DNA from: Serpens gallinarum
GTDB taxonomy: Bacteria > Pseudomonadota > Gammaproteobacteria > Pseudomonadales > Pseudomonadaceae
Length of the DNA: 64,000 bases
Reading direction: 5' to 3'
NCBI RefSeq assembly: GCF_014836765.1
Contig: NZ_JACSQG010000002.1
Span: 310,001 to 374,000, forward strand
Part shown: piece by piece, positions 27,520 to 37,030 of the stretch
Layout: every line of letters starts with the position of its first letter
How positions within the stretch are numbered: the stretch's first letter is position 1
Made by a program: the position numbers and the translations under genes
Notes under the pieces: generated by a model
Database searches by the model: none
Seen by the model: the letters and a program-made list of their open reading frames with translations, nothing else
What the model was told of the DNA's origin: nothing

Positions 27520-27999
27520 TCAATCCGCTGCCAGATCCAGCAGCGCCTGGCCGGCCAGCCGGTAGGTGGTCCACTCCGATTGGGGGCGCGCGCCCAGCGA
27601 CTCATAGAAATCGATGGCCGGCTGGTTCCAGTCCAGCACCGCCCACTCGAAGCGTCCGCAGCCCTTGTCCACTGCGAGTCTTGCCAGATGGCGCAGCAGC
27701 GCCTTTCCCGCGCCAGTACCTCGCTGGGCAGGATCGACATACAGGTCTTCGAGGTATAAGCCGTTCTTACCCAGCCAGGTCGAATAGTTGAAGAAATACA
27801 CCGCGTAACCGATTGGCTGGCCGTCGCGCTCGCAGATCAGCGCCTGGGCGCTGCTGTCAGCGGCGAACAGGCTGGCGCAAATGCCGGCGGCGTCGGTCTT
27901 GACCTCGTGCTCGGCCTTTTCGTAGATGGCCAGGTCAGTGATAAAACGCAGAATCAGCGCAGCGTCATCGGCGCTGGCGGGGCGGATATGCAGATTCAT
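27520..27999 (-). CDS. GNAT acetyltransferase resembling spermidine/spermine N-acetyltransferase
   Basis: A 159-residue GNAT enzyme. The acetyl-CoA site lies in DLYVDPAQRGTGAGKALL, the central strand reads YFFNYSTWLGKNGLYLED and the C-terminal motif is WNQPAIDFYESLGA. These three stretches parallel those I recall for animal SSAT1/SSAT2 (for example YFTYDPWIGK and WNEPSINFYKRRGA), more than the bacterial SpeG or RimI groups. It converges on the polyamine operon through a shared terminator. Acetylation of a polyamine, or of a thialysine-like amine as in SSAT2, is inferred. GNAT specificity is hard to predict, so another small amine is possible. Confidence 0.72.
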   Translation of the reverse strand: MNLHIRPASADDAALILRFITDLAIYEKAEHEVKTDAAGICASLFAADSSAQALICERDGQPIGYAVYFFNYSTWLGKNGLYLEDLYVDPAQRGTGAGKALLRHLARLAVDKGCGRFEWAVLDWNQPAIDFYESLGARPQSEWTTYRLAGQALLDLAAD

Positions 28000-28020
28000 G
28001 GTGGGCTCGCGTACTCTACT

Positions 28021-29154
28021 TCAGGGTTTGTGGTTAAAGCGTCCGCGCGTCTGCCAGAGCAGCACGGCCAGTAGCAGGAAGGCCAGCGACCAGCAGGCCG
28101 CAGACAGCAGCAGCCAGGGAAAAGGCTCCAGCTGCAGCAGTGGCGGCAGGATGCGCGCCAGCGCCGCCAGGCTGAGCAGAACGGCGACAGGGTGAATCCA
28201 GGGCCGTGCGTTGGCGTCTCGCAGGCGGTAGATCAACCGCGTACGGGCCATCACCGCGAACGTCAGGGTGCCCAGCGCGCCAATGGTCAAGCCGTGCAGG
28301 CTGGCGCTCAACGGCAGGGCAGTCGTCAGCAGCGCCAGCCCGAACAGCAGCAGGCCCACGCTCAGCCACAGGTAACCGAGCAGCAGCACCAGCAAGTCGG
28401 GTCGTCGGGCGCAGCGCCAGGGCTGCCAGCGCAACAGGCGCACGCCAGCCAGTAGGCCCACGCTCAGCAACAAGAAACCACTTACCTGGCTGGCCAGTGC
28501 CCAGGGCAGCAGATTGCTTAGCAAGGCGAGGCCCAGCAGGATCAAGGCCGCGCCCTCCAGCCTCGGCTGTACGCGTGCATCCAGGATGTGACCCTGGCTC
28601 ATCATGTGCCCTGCCACCGCCGGAGCGATGATTCGTCCACCCATGAAAAACAGTAGCATGGCGAGCAGCAGCAAGGCTTCGTGCATTAGGCGCGGGGTCA
28701 ATTCCAACGGTAAGGGTAGGCTGGCAATGGCACTCAGCAGGGCGAGCGAGGCCACCACCGGCGCGACGATCTGGTTACGCCATTTTTTCGCCGCACCGAG
28801 AAAACGCGGCACCACGTTCCAGGCCACGCCGCCGGCAAACAGCGCGGCGGCAACTACTGTCCACCAGGCCCCCGGCCAGAACAGCCAGCCGAGGCGCGCC
28901 AGTGCCCAGCAGCCCAGCAGCGATAGGATGAGCGGCAGCGGCTGCGGGCCGAGCAGGTAGCCGGCGACCACAGCCAGAGCAAAGCCGAAGAGCATTTCAT
29001 GGGCATGCCCGAGCGGGCTGAGCAATCCGGCGGGTGTCGGCAGCAGGCCGAACAGGGCCAGTACCGACCACGGGAGTAAGACCGCAGCGTAGAGCGCTGC
29101 GGCGGGAAAGAACCAGGCATTGGCGAAGGGCAGGCGAGTCTTGCGCGCGCTCAT
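28021..29154 (-). CDS. NnrS family heme/copper membrane protein
   Basis: An integral membrane protein of 377 residues with about twelve spans. The GHAHEMLFGFALAVVAGYLL segment near residues 50-70 is the hallmark of NnrS proteins, and further histidines appear in LMHEAL and GHMMSQGHI, which may bind heme or copper. NnrS proteins are linked to nitric oxide stress in denitrifiers, but no denitrification gene is in the window. GGGAG lies before the ATG. The acetyltransferase gene follows 21 bp downstream on the same strand, and argH lies 53 bp upstream, so co-transcription with either is possible. Confidence 0.82.
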   Translation of the reverse strand: MSARKTRLPFANAWFFPAAALYAAVLLPWSVLALFGLLPTPAGLLSPLGHAHEMLFGFALAVVAGYLLGPQPLPLILSLLGCWALARLGWLFWPGAWWTVVAAALFAGGVAWNVVPRFLGAAKKWRNQIVAPVVASLALLSAIASLPLPLELTPRLMHEALLLLAMLLFFMGGRIIAPAVAGHMMSQGHILDARVQPRLEGAALILLGLALLSNLLPWALASQVSGFLLLSVGLLAGVRLLRWQPWRCARRPDLLVLLLGYLWLSVGLLLFGLALLTTALPLSASLHGLTIGALGTLTFAVMARTRLIYRLRDANARPWIHPVAVLLSLAALARILPPLLQLEPFPWLLLSAACWSLAFLLLAVLLWQTRGRFNHKP

Positions 29155-29207
29155 GGGCTCGCTCCCGTGTTAAGCGGGCAGACTGGTGCCTGCCTCGCCC
29201 ACATCTT

Positions 29208-30602
29208 TCAACGGCCTGCGAGCAGTTCCTTGCCGCGCTGCACCGCCGCGCGCACCTGCGCCGGCGCGGTGCCGCCGATGTGGTCACGGGCATTCACCGA
29301 GCCTTCCAGGGTCAGTACGGCGAACACGTCATCGGTGATCTGCTCGCTGAACTGGCGCAGTTCGTCGAGGCTCATCTCGGCCAGATCCTTGCCGGTGTCG
29401 ACGCCGTATTTCACCGCATGGCCGACGATCTCGTGGCAGTCGCGGAACGGCAGGCCCTTGCGCACCAGGTAGTCGGCCAGGTCTGTGGCGGTGGAGAAAC
29501 CACGCAGCGCCGCCTCGCGCATGATCTCGCGCTTGGGCTTGATGGCCGGCACCATGTCGGCAAAAGCGCGCAGGCTGTCGCGCAGGGTGTCGGCGGCGTC
29601 GAACAGCGGTTCCTTGTCTTCCTGGTTGTCCTTGTTGTAGGCCAGCGGCTGGCCTTTCATCAGGGTCAGCAGGCCGGTCAGGGCACCGAACACGCGGCCG
29701 GACTTGCCACGCACCAGTTCGGGCACGTCGGGGTTTTTCTTCTGCGGCATGATCGAGGAGCCGGTGCAGAAGCGGTCGGGCAGGTCGATAAAGCGGAACT
29801 GGGCGGAGGTCCACAGCACCAGCTCTTCGGAGAAGCGCGACAGGTGCATCATGGCCAGCGAGGCGGCGGCGCAGAATTCGATAGCGAAGTCGCGGTCCGA
29901 CACGCCGTCCAGCGAGTTGCCGGAAATGGCTTCGAAACCCAGCAGGTGGCAGGTGATTTCGCGCTGGATCGGGTAGGTGGTCCCGGCCAAGGCCGCCGAG
30001 CCCAGCGGCATGCGGTTGGTGCGCTTGCGGCAATCCACCAGACGCTCGTAGTCGCGGCTGAGCATTTCGAACCAGGCCAGTAGGTGGTGGCCAAAGGTGA
30101 CCGGCTGGGCGGTCTGCAGGTGGGTGAAACCGGGCATCACAGTCTCGGCCTCGGCCTCGGCCAGGCCCAGCAGCCCCTGCTGCAGGCGGGTGATCTCGCC
30201 CAGAATGATGTCGATCTCGTCACGCAGCCACAGGCGGATATCGGTAGCTACCTGGTCGTTACGGCTACGTCCGGTGTGCAGCTTCTTGCCGGTGATGCCG
30301 ATGCGGTCGGTCAGGCGCGCTTCGATGTTCATGTGCACGTCTTCCAGGTCGACGCGCCAGTCGAATTGGCCGGCTTCGATTTCCGCCTGGATATCCTTGA
30401 GCCCGGCGATGATCGCGTCGCGCTCCTCGGTATTCAGTACGCCCGCCTGCTCGAGCATGGTCGCATGGGCGATCGAGCCCATGATGTCATGGCGGTAGAG
30501 GCGCTTGTCGAAGTCGACGGAGGCGGTGAAACGGGCGACGAAGGCGTCGACGGGCTCGCTGAAGCGGCCGCCCCAGGACTGGTTGGTTTTCTCGACACTC
30601 AT
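29208..30602 (-). CDS. argH: Argininosuccinate lyase
   Basis: Last enzyme of arginine synthesis, splitting argininosuccinate to arginine and fumarate. The 464-residue length is standard. The fumarase-superfamily signature [11 protein letters not shown] begins at G281, with the catalytic serine in it; [13 protein letters not shown] and [15 protein letters not shown] are also intact. The ATG at 30602 ([14 protein letters not shown]) matches the family start; the upstream ribosome site is weak. It is divergent from algZ, the same arrangement as in P. aeruginosa. Confidence 0.96.
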   Translation of the reverse strand: MSVEKTNQSWGGRFSEPVDAFVARFTASVDFDKRLYRHDIMGSIAHATMLEQAGVLNTEERDAIIAGLKDIQAEIEAGQFDWRVDLEDVHMNIEARLTDRIGITGKKLHTGRSRNDQVATDIRLWLRDEIDIILGEITRLQQGLLGLAEAEAETVMPGFTHLQTAQPVTFGHHLLAWFEMLSRDYERLVDCRKRTNRMPLGSAALAGTTYPIQREITCHLLGFEAISGNSLDGVSDRDFAIEFCAAASLAMMHLSRFSEELVLWTSAQFRFIDLPDRFCTGSSIMPQKKNPDVPELVRGKSGRVFGALTGLLTLMKGQPLAYNKDNQEDKEPLFDAADTLRDSLRAFADMVPAIKPKREIMREAALRGFSTATDLADYLVRKGLPFRDCHEIVGHAVKYGVDTGKDLAEMSLDELRQFSEQITDDVFAVLTLEGSVNARDHIGGTAPAQVRAAVQRGKELLAGR

Positions 30603-30810
30603 GGGAATGCTCTCGGCTGGTGCGCAACAGGCAGGCGGGACGCTCGGGGCGGCCGGCATGCCGACAAAAAGGTGCGCGAATGATAGCAGGGTCGGGCCTG
30701 TCGCCGCTGCCGTGCAACGCTGTCGAGCGCATCACGCTTCCTTAGGACGGCACCTGTGTTCGGTGCGCCAGATCGCTGCTGACGTGCCTGGCAGAGCGGA
30801 AACTGTAGCC

Positions 30811-31851
30811 ATGCAAATTAAATGGCTGAACGGTGCGCCGCGTGCGCCCCTGGACGATTTCTTCGTGCCTGAGCTCTGCGAGCCCGAGGCGCTGCTCTCC
30901 CTGGTGCTGCTGGCTGAGCTGCTGGTGCTGGTGTTGGTACTGGCTGAGCCGATGCTGCACGGCTTCGACTGGGTGCGCCTGGCGCTGACTTCGCTGTTCG
31001 TGCAGTGGTGCGTGCTGCTGTCAGCCGCCGTGCTGTGTCGCCTGCGCCCCTGGCTGGCCCGTTTGCGCCCGGCCGTGGCGGGGCCGTTGTGCTGTCTGAT
31101 CGTGGTGGTGCTGACCCTGGGCTGTACCTGGGTCACCGAGTATTTCGAGCTGGGCGGGCCACCCAGCCCGGAAGCGCGTCTGTACCTGCGCCACGCCTTG
31201 ATCAGCCTGATCATGTCGGCACTGCTGCTACGCTACTTTTACCTGCAAAGCCAATGGCGCCGACAGCAGCAGGCGGAGCTGCAGGCACGTATCGAATCGC
31301 TGCAGGCGCGCATACGCCCGCACTTCCTGTTCAACAGCCTGAACAGCATTGCCAGCCTGGTGGTCAGCGATCCGTTCAAGGCCGAACAGGCCGTACTTGA
31401 TCTGGCCGATTTGTTTCGCGCCAGCCTGGCCAAGCCCGGTGCATTAGTGACCTGGAAGGACGAGCTTGGATTGGCGCGACGTTACCTGGCCATTGAGCAC
31501 TACCGCTTCGGGAACCGCTTGCAGGTGGAATGGAATGTGGACGGGGTGCCTGCCCAGGTAATGATTCCCCATCTGACGCTGCAGCCGCTGCTGGAAAATG
31601 CCTTGATCCATGGGGTGGCGCCTCGGGTCGAAGGCGGGCTGGTGGAGATCGACGCACGCTATGACGAGGGGTGGTTTGAATTGCGGGTCGACAATCCCTG
31701 TCAGGACGGCATAGCGCCCGCGACACGGGGTACGCAACAGGCGTTAGGCAACATAAGCGCTCGACTAACGGCACTTTTTGGCTCCGATGCCAGTCTGAGC
31801 GTGGAACGTCGTAACGGACGGCATGTCACCTGTCTACGCTATCCTTGTTGA
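30811..31851 (+). CDS. algZ: AlgZ/FimS sensor of the alginate and twitching-motility regulator AlgR
   Basis: Membrane sensor of the LytS/HPK8-like histidine kinase class, 346 residues. Four to six hydrophobic spans occupy residues about 30-150; the kinase-like core begins with the H box RPHFLFNSLNS, where H171 is the likely phosphorylated residue, and has NALIHGV as N box. A canonical G box is not obvious, as in other AlgZ proteins. The start is the ATG at 30811 (MQIKWLNGAPRAP); the longer frame up to 30505 overlaps argH on the opposite strand and is not believed. algR begins 25 bp downstream, so they form one unit. Confidence 0.9.
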   Translation: MQIKWLNGAPRAPLDDFFVPELCEPEALLSLVLLAELLVLVLVLAEPMLHGFDWVRLALTSLFVQWCVLLSAAVLCRLRPWLARLRPAVAGPLCCLIVVVLTLGCTWVTEYFELGGPPSPEARLYLRHALISLIMSALLLRYFYLQSQWRRQQQAELQARIESLQARIRPHFLFNSLNSIASLVVSDPFKAEQAVLDLADLFRASLAKPGALVTWKDELGLARRYLAIEHYRFGNRLQVEWNVDGVPAQVMIPHLTLQPLLENALIHGVAPRVEGGLVEIDARYDEGWFELRVDNPCQDGIAPATRGTQQALGNISARLTALFGSDASLSVERRNGRHVTCLRYPC

Positions 31852-31876
31852 GACTCACGCAGGAAGCCAGAGCAAA

Positions 31877-32623
31877 ATGAATGTCTTGATTGTCGATGAT
31901 GAACCCCTGGCCCGCGAACGCCTCAGCCGCCTGATTGGTGAACTGGACGGCTACCGGGCCCTGGAACCTTCCGCCAGCAATGGCGAGGAAGCTTTGACCC
32001 TGATCGACAGCCTGAAGCCGGACGTAGTCCTGCTCGATATCCGCATGCCTGGCCTGGATGGCCTGCAGGTAGCGGCCAGGCTGTGTGAGCGGGAGTCACC
32101 CCCGGCCGTGATCTTCTGCACGGCCCATGACGAATTCGCCGTGGATGCCTTTCAGGTCAGCGCGGTGGGTTATGTGGTCAAGCCAGTGCGTCTGGAGGCG
32201 CTGGCCGATGCGTTGCAAAAGGCCCAGCGCCCCAACCGGGTGCAATTGGCCGCTCTGACACGTCCGAGCGGCGGCCCGAACGCTGAGCCCCGCAGCCATA
32301 TCAGCGCACGCACCCGCCGAGGCATTGAGTTGATCCCACTGGAACAGGTGGTGTATTTCATCGCTGATCACAAATATGTGACCTTGCGCCATGAAGGCGG
32401 TGAGGTGTTGCTCGATGAGCCGTTGAAGGCTTTGGAAGAGGAGTTTGGCGATCGCTTCGTGCGTATTCACCGCAATGCCTTGGTGGCACGCGAGCGCATT
32501 GAACGATTGCAGCGTACCCCTCTGGGGCACTTCCAGCTGTATCTACGTGGGTTGGATGGTGAGGCACTGACCGTTAGCCGCCGGCACGTGGCCGGGGTGC
32601 GCAAGTTGATGCAGGTGCTGTAG
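31877..32623 (+). CDS. algR: AlgR response regulator, LytTR type
   Basis: DNA-binding regulator of alginate synthesis, type IV pilus function and related virulence traits. The 248 residues equal the length I recall for P. aeruginosa AlgR. The receiver domain has D7/D8 and phosphoacceptor D54 in VVLLDIRMPGLDG; the LytTR DNA-binding domain covers about 140-248 (YFIADHKYVTLRHE, FVRIHRNALVARERI). The start ATG at 31877 is 25 bp after algZ; an in-frame start at 31823 would lie inside algZ. hemC follows after a 226-bp gap with its own probable promoter. Whether this strain makes alginate cannot be told from the window, since the biosynthetic operon is not present. Confidence 0.93.
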   Translation: MNVLIVDDEPLARERLSRLIGELDGYRALEPSASNGEEALTLIDSLKPDVVLLDIRMPGLDGLQVAARLCERESPPAVIFCTAHDEFAVDAFQVSAVGYVVKPVRLEALADALQKAQRPNRVQLAALTRPSGGPNAEPRSHISARTRRGIELIPLEQVVYFIADHKYVTLRHEGGEVLLDEPLKALEEEFGDRFVRIHRNALVARERIERLQRTPLGHFQLYLRGLDGEALTVSRRHVAGVRKLMQVL

Positions 32624-32812
32624 CAGGTCGTACTAACGGCCTGTTACCCAGCCGCTGCAAGCTGCCAGCGAGTCGGGCGGCCTAACCTCAATACGCTGTA
32701 TTGATAAGGCGCGGAGCCGTCGGGGGCAGCCCGCCAAGCAAGGTGCGCAACATCCGTTACGCAGGACGGCGGCGCCGCTTGATCCCCGGCAATCCAGCTG
32801 ACGGCCCGAGCC

Positions 32813-32821
32813 TGCTATCAT
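32813..32821 (+). promoter_or_regulatory. hemC: Extended -10 element upstream of hemC
   Basis: TGCTATCAT matches the extended -10 pattern TGN-TATNAT and lies 29 bases before the hemC ATG. No good -35 hexamer is found at 17 bp, which is acceptable for an extended -10 promoter. It would let the hem genes be transcribed apart from algZR. Confidence 0.35.
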
Positions 32822-32849
32822 CGCCGCCAGTTCAACTCTGGAATTACCC

Positions 32850-33788
32850 ATGTCTCGCGAAATCCGCATTGCCACCCGCAAGAGTGCCCTGGCCCTGTGG
32901 CAGGCCGAATACGTCAAGGCGCGCCTGGAAGCGGCCCATCCGAACCTGAAGGTCAGCCTGGTGCCCATGGTCAGCCGTGGCGACAAATTACTCGATGCGC
33001 CGTTGGCCAAAATCGGCGGCAAGGGCCTGTTCGTCAAGGAACTGGAAACCGCCCTGCTGGAGAACGAGGCCGACATCGCGGTGCATTCGATGAAGGATGT
33101 GCCCATGGACTTCCCCGAGGGGCTGGGCCTGTACTGCATCTGCGAGCGCGAAGATCCGCGTGACGCCTTCGTTTCCAATACCTACGCCGATCTCGATGCG
33201 CTGCCGGCCGGCAGTGTGGTCGGCACCTCCAGCCTGCGCCGCCAGGCGCAATTGCTGGCGCGCCGTCCGGATCTGAACATCCACTTCCTGCGCGGCAACG
33301 TCAATACTCGCCTGGCCAAGTTGGATGCCGGCGATTACGACGCGATCATTCTGGCCGCCGCCGGGCTGATCCGTCTGGGCTTCGAATCACGTATCGCCGC
33401 ACGCATCGAGGTTCTCGACAGCCTGCCGGCCGGCGGCCAGGGTGCGGTGGGTATCGAGTGCCGCACCGACGACGCGGAAATCCACCAGCTGCTGACCGTG
33501 CTGCACGACCAGCCGACTGCATGGCGCGTCACTGCCGAGCGGGCATTGAATAAACACCTTAACGGTGGCTGCCAGGTGCCTATCGCCTGCTACGCCGAAC
33601 TGGAAGGCGACCAGCTGTGGCTGCGCGGCCTGGTCGGCCAACCGGACGGCGGTCGCCTGCTGCGCGCCGAAGGCCGTGCCGACGTCAGCGAAGCAGAAAC
33701 TCTCGGAATACGGGTCGCCGAAGCGCTGCTGGAGCAGGGCGCCGCAGGGATTCTCCAGGCGGTCTATGGCGAGGCCGGCCATCCGTGA
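32850..33788 (+). CDS. hemC: Porphobilinogen deaminase (hydroxymethylbilane synthase)
   Basis: Joins four porphobilinogen molecules into hydroxymethylbilane for heme and related tetrapyrroles. The 312 residues show [17 protein letters not shown], the catalytic aspartate region [11 protein letters not shown], and LNGGCQVPI with C241 as the site of the dipyrromethane cofactor. Length is typical. The end overlaps the hemD start by four bases (GTGA), so the first four hem genes are translationally linked. Neighbours algZR upstream and hemD, hemX and hemY downstream follow the usual Pseudomonas order. Confidence 0.96.
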   Translation: MSREIRIATRKSALALWQAEYVKARLEAAHPNLKVSLVPMVSRGDKLLDAPLAKIGGKGLFVKELETALLENEADIAVHSMKDVPMDFPEGLGLYCICEREDPRDAFVSNTYADLDALPAGSVVGTSSLRRQAQLLARRPDLNIHFLRGNVNTRLAKLDAGDYDAIILAAAGLIRLGFESRIAARIEVLDSLPAGGQGAVGIECRTDDAEIHQLLTVLHDQPTAWRVTAERALNKHLNGGCQVPIACYAELEGDQLWLRGLVGQPDGGRLLRAEGRADVSEAETLGIRVAEALLEQGAAGILQAVYGEAGHP

Positions 33789-34546
33789 ATGAATGGCGTT
33801 TGCTGCTGACCCGGCCCGCCGAGGAATGCGCAGCCCTCGCCGCGACGCTCGCGGTGCAGGGGATTTTCAGCAGCAGCCTGCCGCTGCTGGAAATCGAGCC
33901 GCTGCAAGAAACGCCCGAACAGCGCAGTCTGTTGCTCAATCTGGACCGCTATTGTGCGGTGGTGGCGGTCAGCAAGCCTGCAGCGCGCCTGGGGTTGGAG
34001 CGTATTGATCAGTATTGGCCACAGCCGCCGATCAACCAGCACTGGTTCAGCGTCGGCGCTGCTACCGGCGGCATTCTTGCCGACTACGGCCTGCCGGTCG
34101 CCTGGCCGGAAATGGGTGATGACAGCGAGGCTCTGCTGGCACTCCCGCAACTGGCCTCGGCCCTTGCCGTCCCCAAGCCCAAGGTGTTGATTCTGCGCGG
34201 CGACGGTGGCCGAGATTTCTTTGCCGAGCGGTTGCGCAACCAAGGCGTCGAGGTGGATTTTTTGCCACTGTACCGCCGGCAACTCCCTGTATACCCGCCC
34301 GGCACGTTACGCCAGCGGGTGCTGGACGAAGCACTCAACGGCTTGGTGGTCAGCAGCGGGCAAGGCTTCGAGCACCTGCTGCAACTGGCCAGTGATGACT
34401 GGCCGGAACTGGCTCGTCTACCCTTGTTCGTGCCCAGCCCGCGGGTGGCCGACATCGCCCGTGAGGCCGGTGCCCGGACTGTTGTGGATTGCCGTGGCGC
34501 CAGCGCCCCGGCCTTGCTGGCGGCGCTGCAGCAGCCCGCCCCTTGA
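33785..34546 (+). CDS. hemD: Uroporphyrinogen-III synthase
   Basis: Closes and inverts ring D of hydroxymethylbilane to give uroporphyrinogen III. The 253-residue protein begins with a GTG at 33785 that overlaps the hemC stop; the N-terminus [18 protein letters not shown] is the usual HemD beginning. The two-lobed fold is suggested by [13 protein letters not shown] and [17 protein letters not shown] in the middle and [16 protein letters not shown] near the end. HemD sequences vary strongly, so position in the operon is part of the evidence. hemX starts 16 bp downstream. Confidence 0.92.
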   Translation: MNEWRLLLTRPAEECAALAATLAVQGIFSSSLPLLEIEPLQETPEQRSLLLNLDRYCAVVAVSKPAARLGLERIDQYWPQPPINQHWFSVGAATGGILADYGLPVAWPEMGDDSEALLALPQLASALAVPKPKVLILRGDGGRDFFAERLRNQGVEVDFLPLYRRQLPVYPPGTLRQRVLDEALNGLVVSSGQGFEHLLQLASDDWPELARLPLFVPSPRVADIAREAGARTVVDCRGASAPALLAALQQPAP

Positions 34547-34562
34547 AGCAAAGGATGGATAC

Positions 34563-35687
34563 GTGAGCGAAACTGACGCGCAAAGCCCTTCCCTGCCGGC
34601 TCCCGACGCTACTGTCGCGCCCTCGCCAACGCCAAGCGATCGCCGCACAGGCACAGGCCTGGCCGGTCTGGCCCTGCTGATCGCCCTGTTGGCCGCCGGT
34701 GCAGGCGGCTGGAGTGCCTGGCAGCTGCATCAGCAAAACCAGCAGCAAGACCGCCAGCAGGCCGATTGGCAACAACTGCAAGCACAGTGGCAGCGCAGTC
34801 AGGAAACCAGCGAACAACGCCTCACCCAAGCCGAGCAGCGCTTGCAGGCGCGGCTGGGCGAATTGCCCAGCGTTGCGCAACTGGATGAGCAGCGTCAGCT
34901 GCTGATGAGTGTGCAGGGCGATCAGCAGCAGCTGGCCAGTAGCCTGAACCAGCTGCTGGGTGCCAGCCGCGAAGATTGGCGCCTGGCCGAAGCCGAACAC
35001 CTGCTGCGCCTGGCCATGCTGCGCCTTTCGGCACTGCAGGATGTGGCCAGCGCCACGGCGCTGGTGCAGGGAGCCGACGATATCCTGCGCGCCCAGGACG
35101 ATCCGCTCGCCTTCGCGGCGCGTGGTGAGCTGATCAAGGCGCTGGAGGCGTTGCGTGCATTGCCGCAACCGGACCGCAACGGCCTGTTCCTGCAACTGGC
35201 AGCTTTGCGCGAGCAGGCCGAACGTTTGACGCGTCTGGCTCCCGAGTTTCGGCCTGATGACGCGCCGATCGCAGCCGCAGAAACGACGCAGCCTGCCTGG
35301 CAACGCTGGTGGCACACTCTTTCAAAATTCGTGCGCATCGATGTGAATGCCGACCAGAACATTCGCCCGTTGCTCGCCGGCCAAAGCTTGTCTCAGGTGC
35401 GCCTGGCACTGGCGCTGGCCCTGGAACAGGCGCAGTGGGGCGCGCTGAATGCTCGAGCACCGGTCTATAGCAGCGCGCTGGGGCAGGCAGATGATGTACT
35501 GAAAAACTATTTCGATGTCGACCACCCGGCGGTGCAGAGTCTGCGCCAGCGGATCGCGGCCTTGGCCGAACAGGCGGTAGAAGTAGAAACGCCAGAGTTG
35601 CGGCCGGCACTGCTCAGTCTGCAGGCCTATGTGCAGCAACGTCAGACCCCGCGTAATGGCGAGGCGGAGCAGGAGGCTGCGCCATGA
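34563..35687 (+). CDS. hemX: HemX: membrane-anchored protein of the heme operon
   Basis: A 374-residue protein of the proteobacterial HemX family. A short proline-rich cytoplasmic N-terminus is followed by one membrane span (about residues 31-53), then a glutamine-rich coiled coil (QQNQQQDRQQADWQQLQAQW and onward) and a helical periplasmic domain with the EHLLRLAMLRL stretch typical of the family. Its biochemical role is not settled; older annotation as a uroporphyrin-III methyltransferase is poorly supported by the sequence. The start is a GTG at 34563 with AGGA upstream; the longer frame from 34206 overlaps hemD. The stop overlaps hemY (ATGA). Confidence 0.88.
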   Translation: MSETDAQSPSLPAPDATVAPSPTPSDRRTGTGLAGLALLIALLAAGAGGWSAWQLHQQNQQQDRQQADWQQLQAQWQRSQETSEQRLTQAEQRLQARLGELPSVAQLDEQRQLLMSVQGDQQQLASSLNQLLGASREDWRLAEAEHLLRLAMLRLSALQDVASATALVQGADDILRAQDDPLAFAARGELIKALEALRALPQPDRNGLFLQLAALREQAERLTRLAPEFRPDDAPIAAAETTQPAWQRWWHTLSKFVRIDVNADQNIRPLLAGQSLSQVRLALALALEQAQWGALNARAPVYSSALGQADDVLKNYFDVDHPAVQSLRQRIAALAEQAVEVETPELRPALLSLQAYVQQRQTPRNGEAEQEAAP

Positions 35688-36907
35688 TCCGTGGCGTACT
35701 GCTGATTGCGTTGCTGGTGGTGGCGGCCAGCGTGGTCGGGTTGGGCATCGCCCGGGGCAGCGGCTATGTGCTGATCGCCTATGAAGGCTTTCGCTACGAG
35801 TCCAGCCTGTGGGTCTTTCTGGCCGCGTTGCTGGTGCTCTGGTTGGCGTTTTATCTGCTTCGGGTGCTGTTACGCGTGCTGGGTGTTTCCAGTGCGCTGG
35901 CCAATCCCTGGTCGCGTCGGCACCGCAGTCGGCGCGGCCGCAAGGCCAGCGAGCAAGGGTTGCTGGAGCTCGCCGAGGGTCGCTGGAGCCCGGCGCTCAA
36001 GCATTTGCGCCTGGCTGCCGAGCAGGACCCGCAGCCGTTGATGTATTACTTGGGCGCGGCCCGTGCGGCCAACCAGCTGGGGGACTATGAAAGCAGCGAC
36101 AACCTGCTCGAACGTGCCCTGACCCGTCAGCCGCGCGCCGAACTGGCGGTGGCTCTGACCCACGCGGAGCTGCAGCAGGCGCGTGGCAACTTGCAGGGTG
36201 CCCATGACACCTTGAGCGCCATGCTTGAGCGTCACCCCCATCACCCGGAAGTCTTGCGCCGCTTGCTTGATCTGCAACGTCAGCGCGGCGATAGCGCGGC
36301 CGTGGTCGGCCTGTTGCCCGAGCTGCGCAAGCAGAAGGTGCTGGCGGACAGCGAGCTGCGCGATATCGAGCGTCAGGCCTGGCGCGCGGCCCTGCTTGAC
36401 GCAAGCCTGCATGGGCATGAACAGGGCGACACGCTGCAACCGCTGCATAACACTTGGCAGCAGATGGGCCAGGCGCACCGTAACGATCCCGAGTTGTTGC
36501 TGATTTATACCGAGCAGTTGCGCCAGGCGGGCGCAGAGGCTCAGGCTGAGGAAACGCTGCGCGCTGCGTTGAAGAAACACTACGAGCCGCGCCTGGTGGA
36601 GCTGTATGGGCAGCTACGTGGCAGCGATACGGGTCGCCAATTGCAGAGCGCCGAAGCCTGGTTGAGCGAGCATGCCGAGGACCCCGTCCTGTTGCGCGCC
36701 TTGGCCCGCATGAGCTTGCATCATCAATTGTGGGGCAAGGCGCGGGATTACTACGAGGCCAGCCTGGGTTTTTCCCGTGATCCGCAAACCTGCGCCGAAC
36801 TGGCCCGCCTGCTGAACCGCCTGGGCGAGACCGAGCGCAGCAATCAGCTGTTTCAAGAAGGACTGGGCTTGTTTAATTCGCGCACGCCCTTGCCCGCGCC
36901 GCGCTGA
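35684..36907 (+). CDS. hemY: HemY: TPR-containing inner-membrane protein of the heme operon
   Basis: A 407-residue protein with two N-terminal membrane spans (about residues 2-22 and 40-62) followed by tetratricopeptide-like helices (ALKHLRLAAEQDPQPLMYYL, LLERALTRQPRAELAVAL, and so on). This is the proteobacterial HemY of unknown precise role, not the protoporphyrinogen oxidase of the same name in Bacillus. It probably assists late tetrapyrrole synthesis at the membrane together with HemX, which it overlaps by four bases. The operon seems to end here; about 120 bp separate it from dsbB. Confidence 0.88.
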   Translation: MIRGVLLIALLVVAASVVGLGIARGSGYVLIAYEGFRYESSLWVFLAALLVLWLAFYLLRVLLRVLGVSSALANPWSRRHRSRRGRKASEQGLLELAEGRWSPALKHLRLAAEQDPQPLMYYLGAARAANQLGDYESSDNLLERALTRQPRAELAVALTHAELQQARGNLQGAHDTLSAMLERHPHHPEVLRRLLDLQRQRGDSAAVVGLLPELRKQKVLADSELRDIERQAWRAALLDASLHGHEQGDTLQPLHNTWQQMGQAHRNDPELLLIYTEQLRQAGAEAQAEETLRAALKKHYEPRLVELYGQLRGSDTGRQLQSAEAWLSEHAEDPVLLRALARMSLHHQLWGKARDYYEASLGFSRDPQTCAELARLLNRLGETERSNQLFQEGLGLFNSRTPLPAPR

Positions 36908-37030
36908 GCCTTCCGCGCGGTGGGCCCGGTGCTCGTTGCGCGGCATTTAGCAGCATGAAGTGGCAATACGCCTTGAAACACCTTGGCGCTTTCTACTACC
37001 GTAGCGCCTTTCCAGTTTTCCGGTGCCTCC

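Noticed and set aside
30505-30810. 102-codon extension of algZ upstream of 30811
   Set aside because: It overlaps argH on the opposite strand and would place a non-conserved basic segment before the known AlgZ start.
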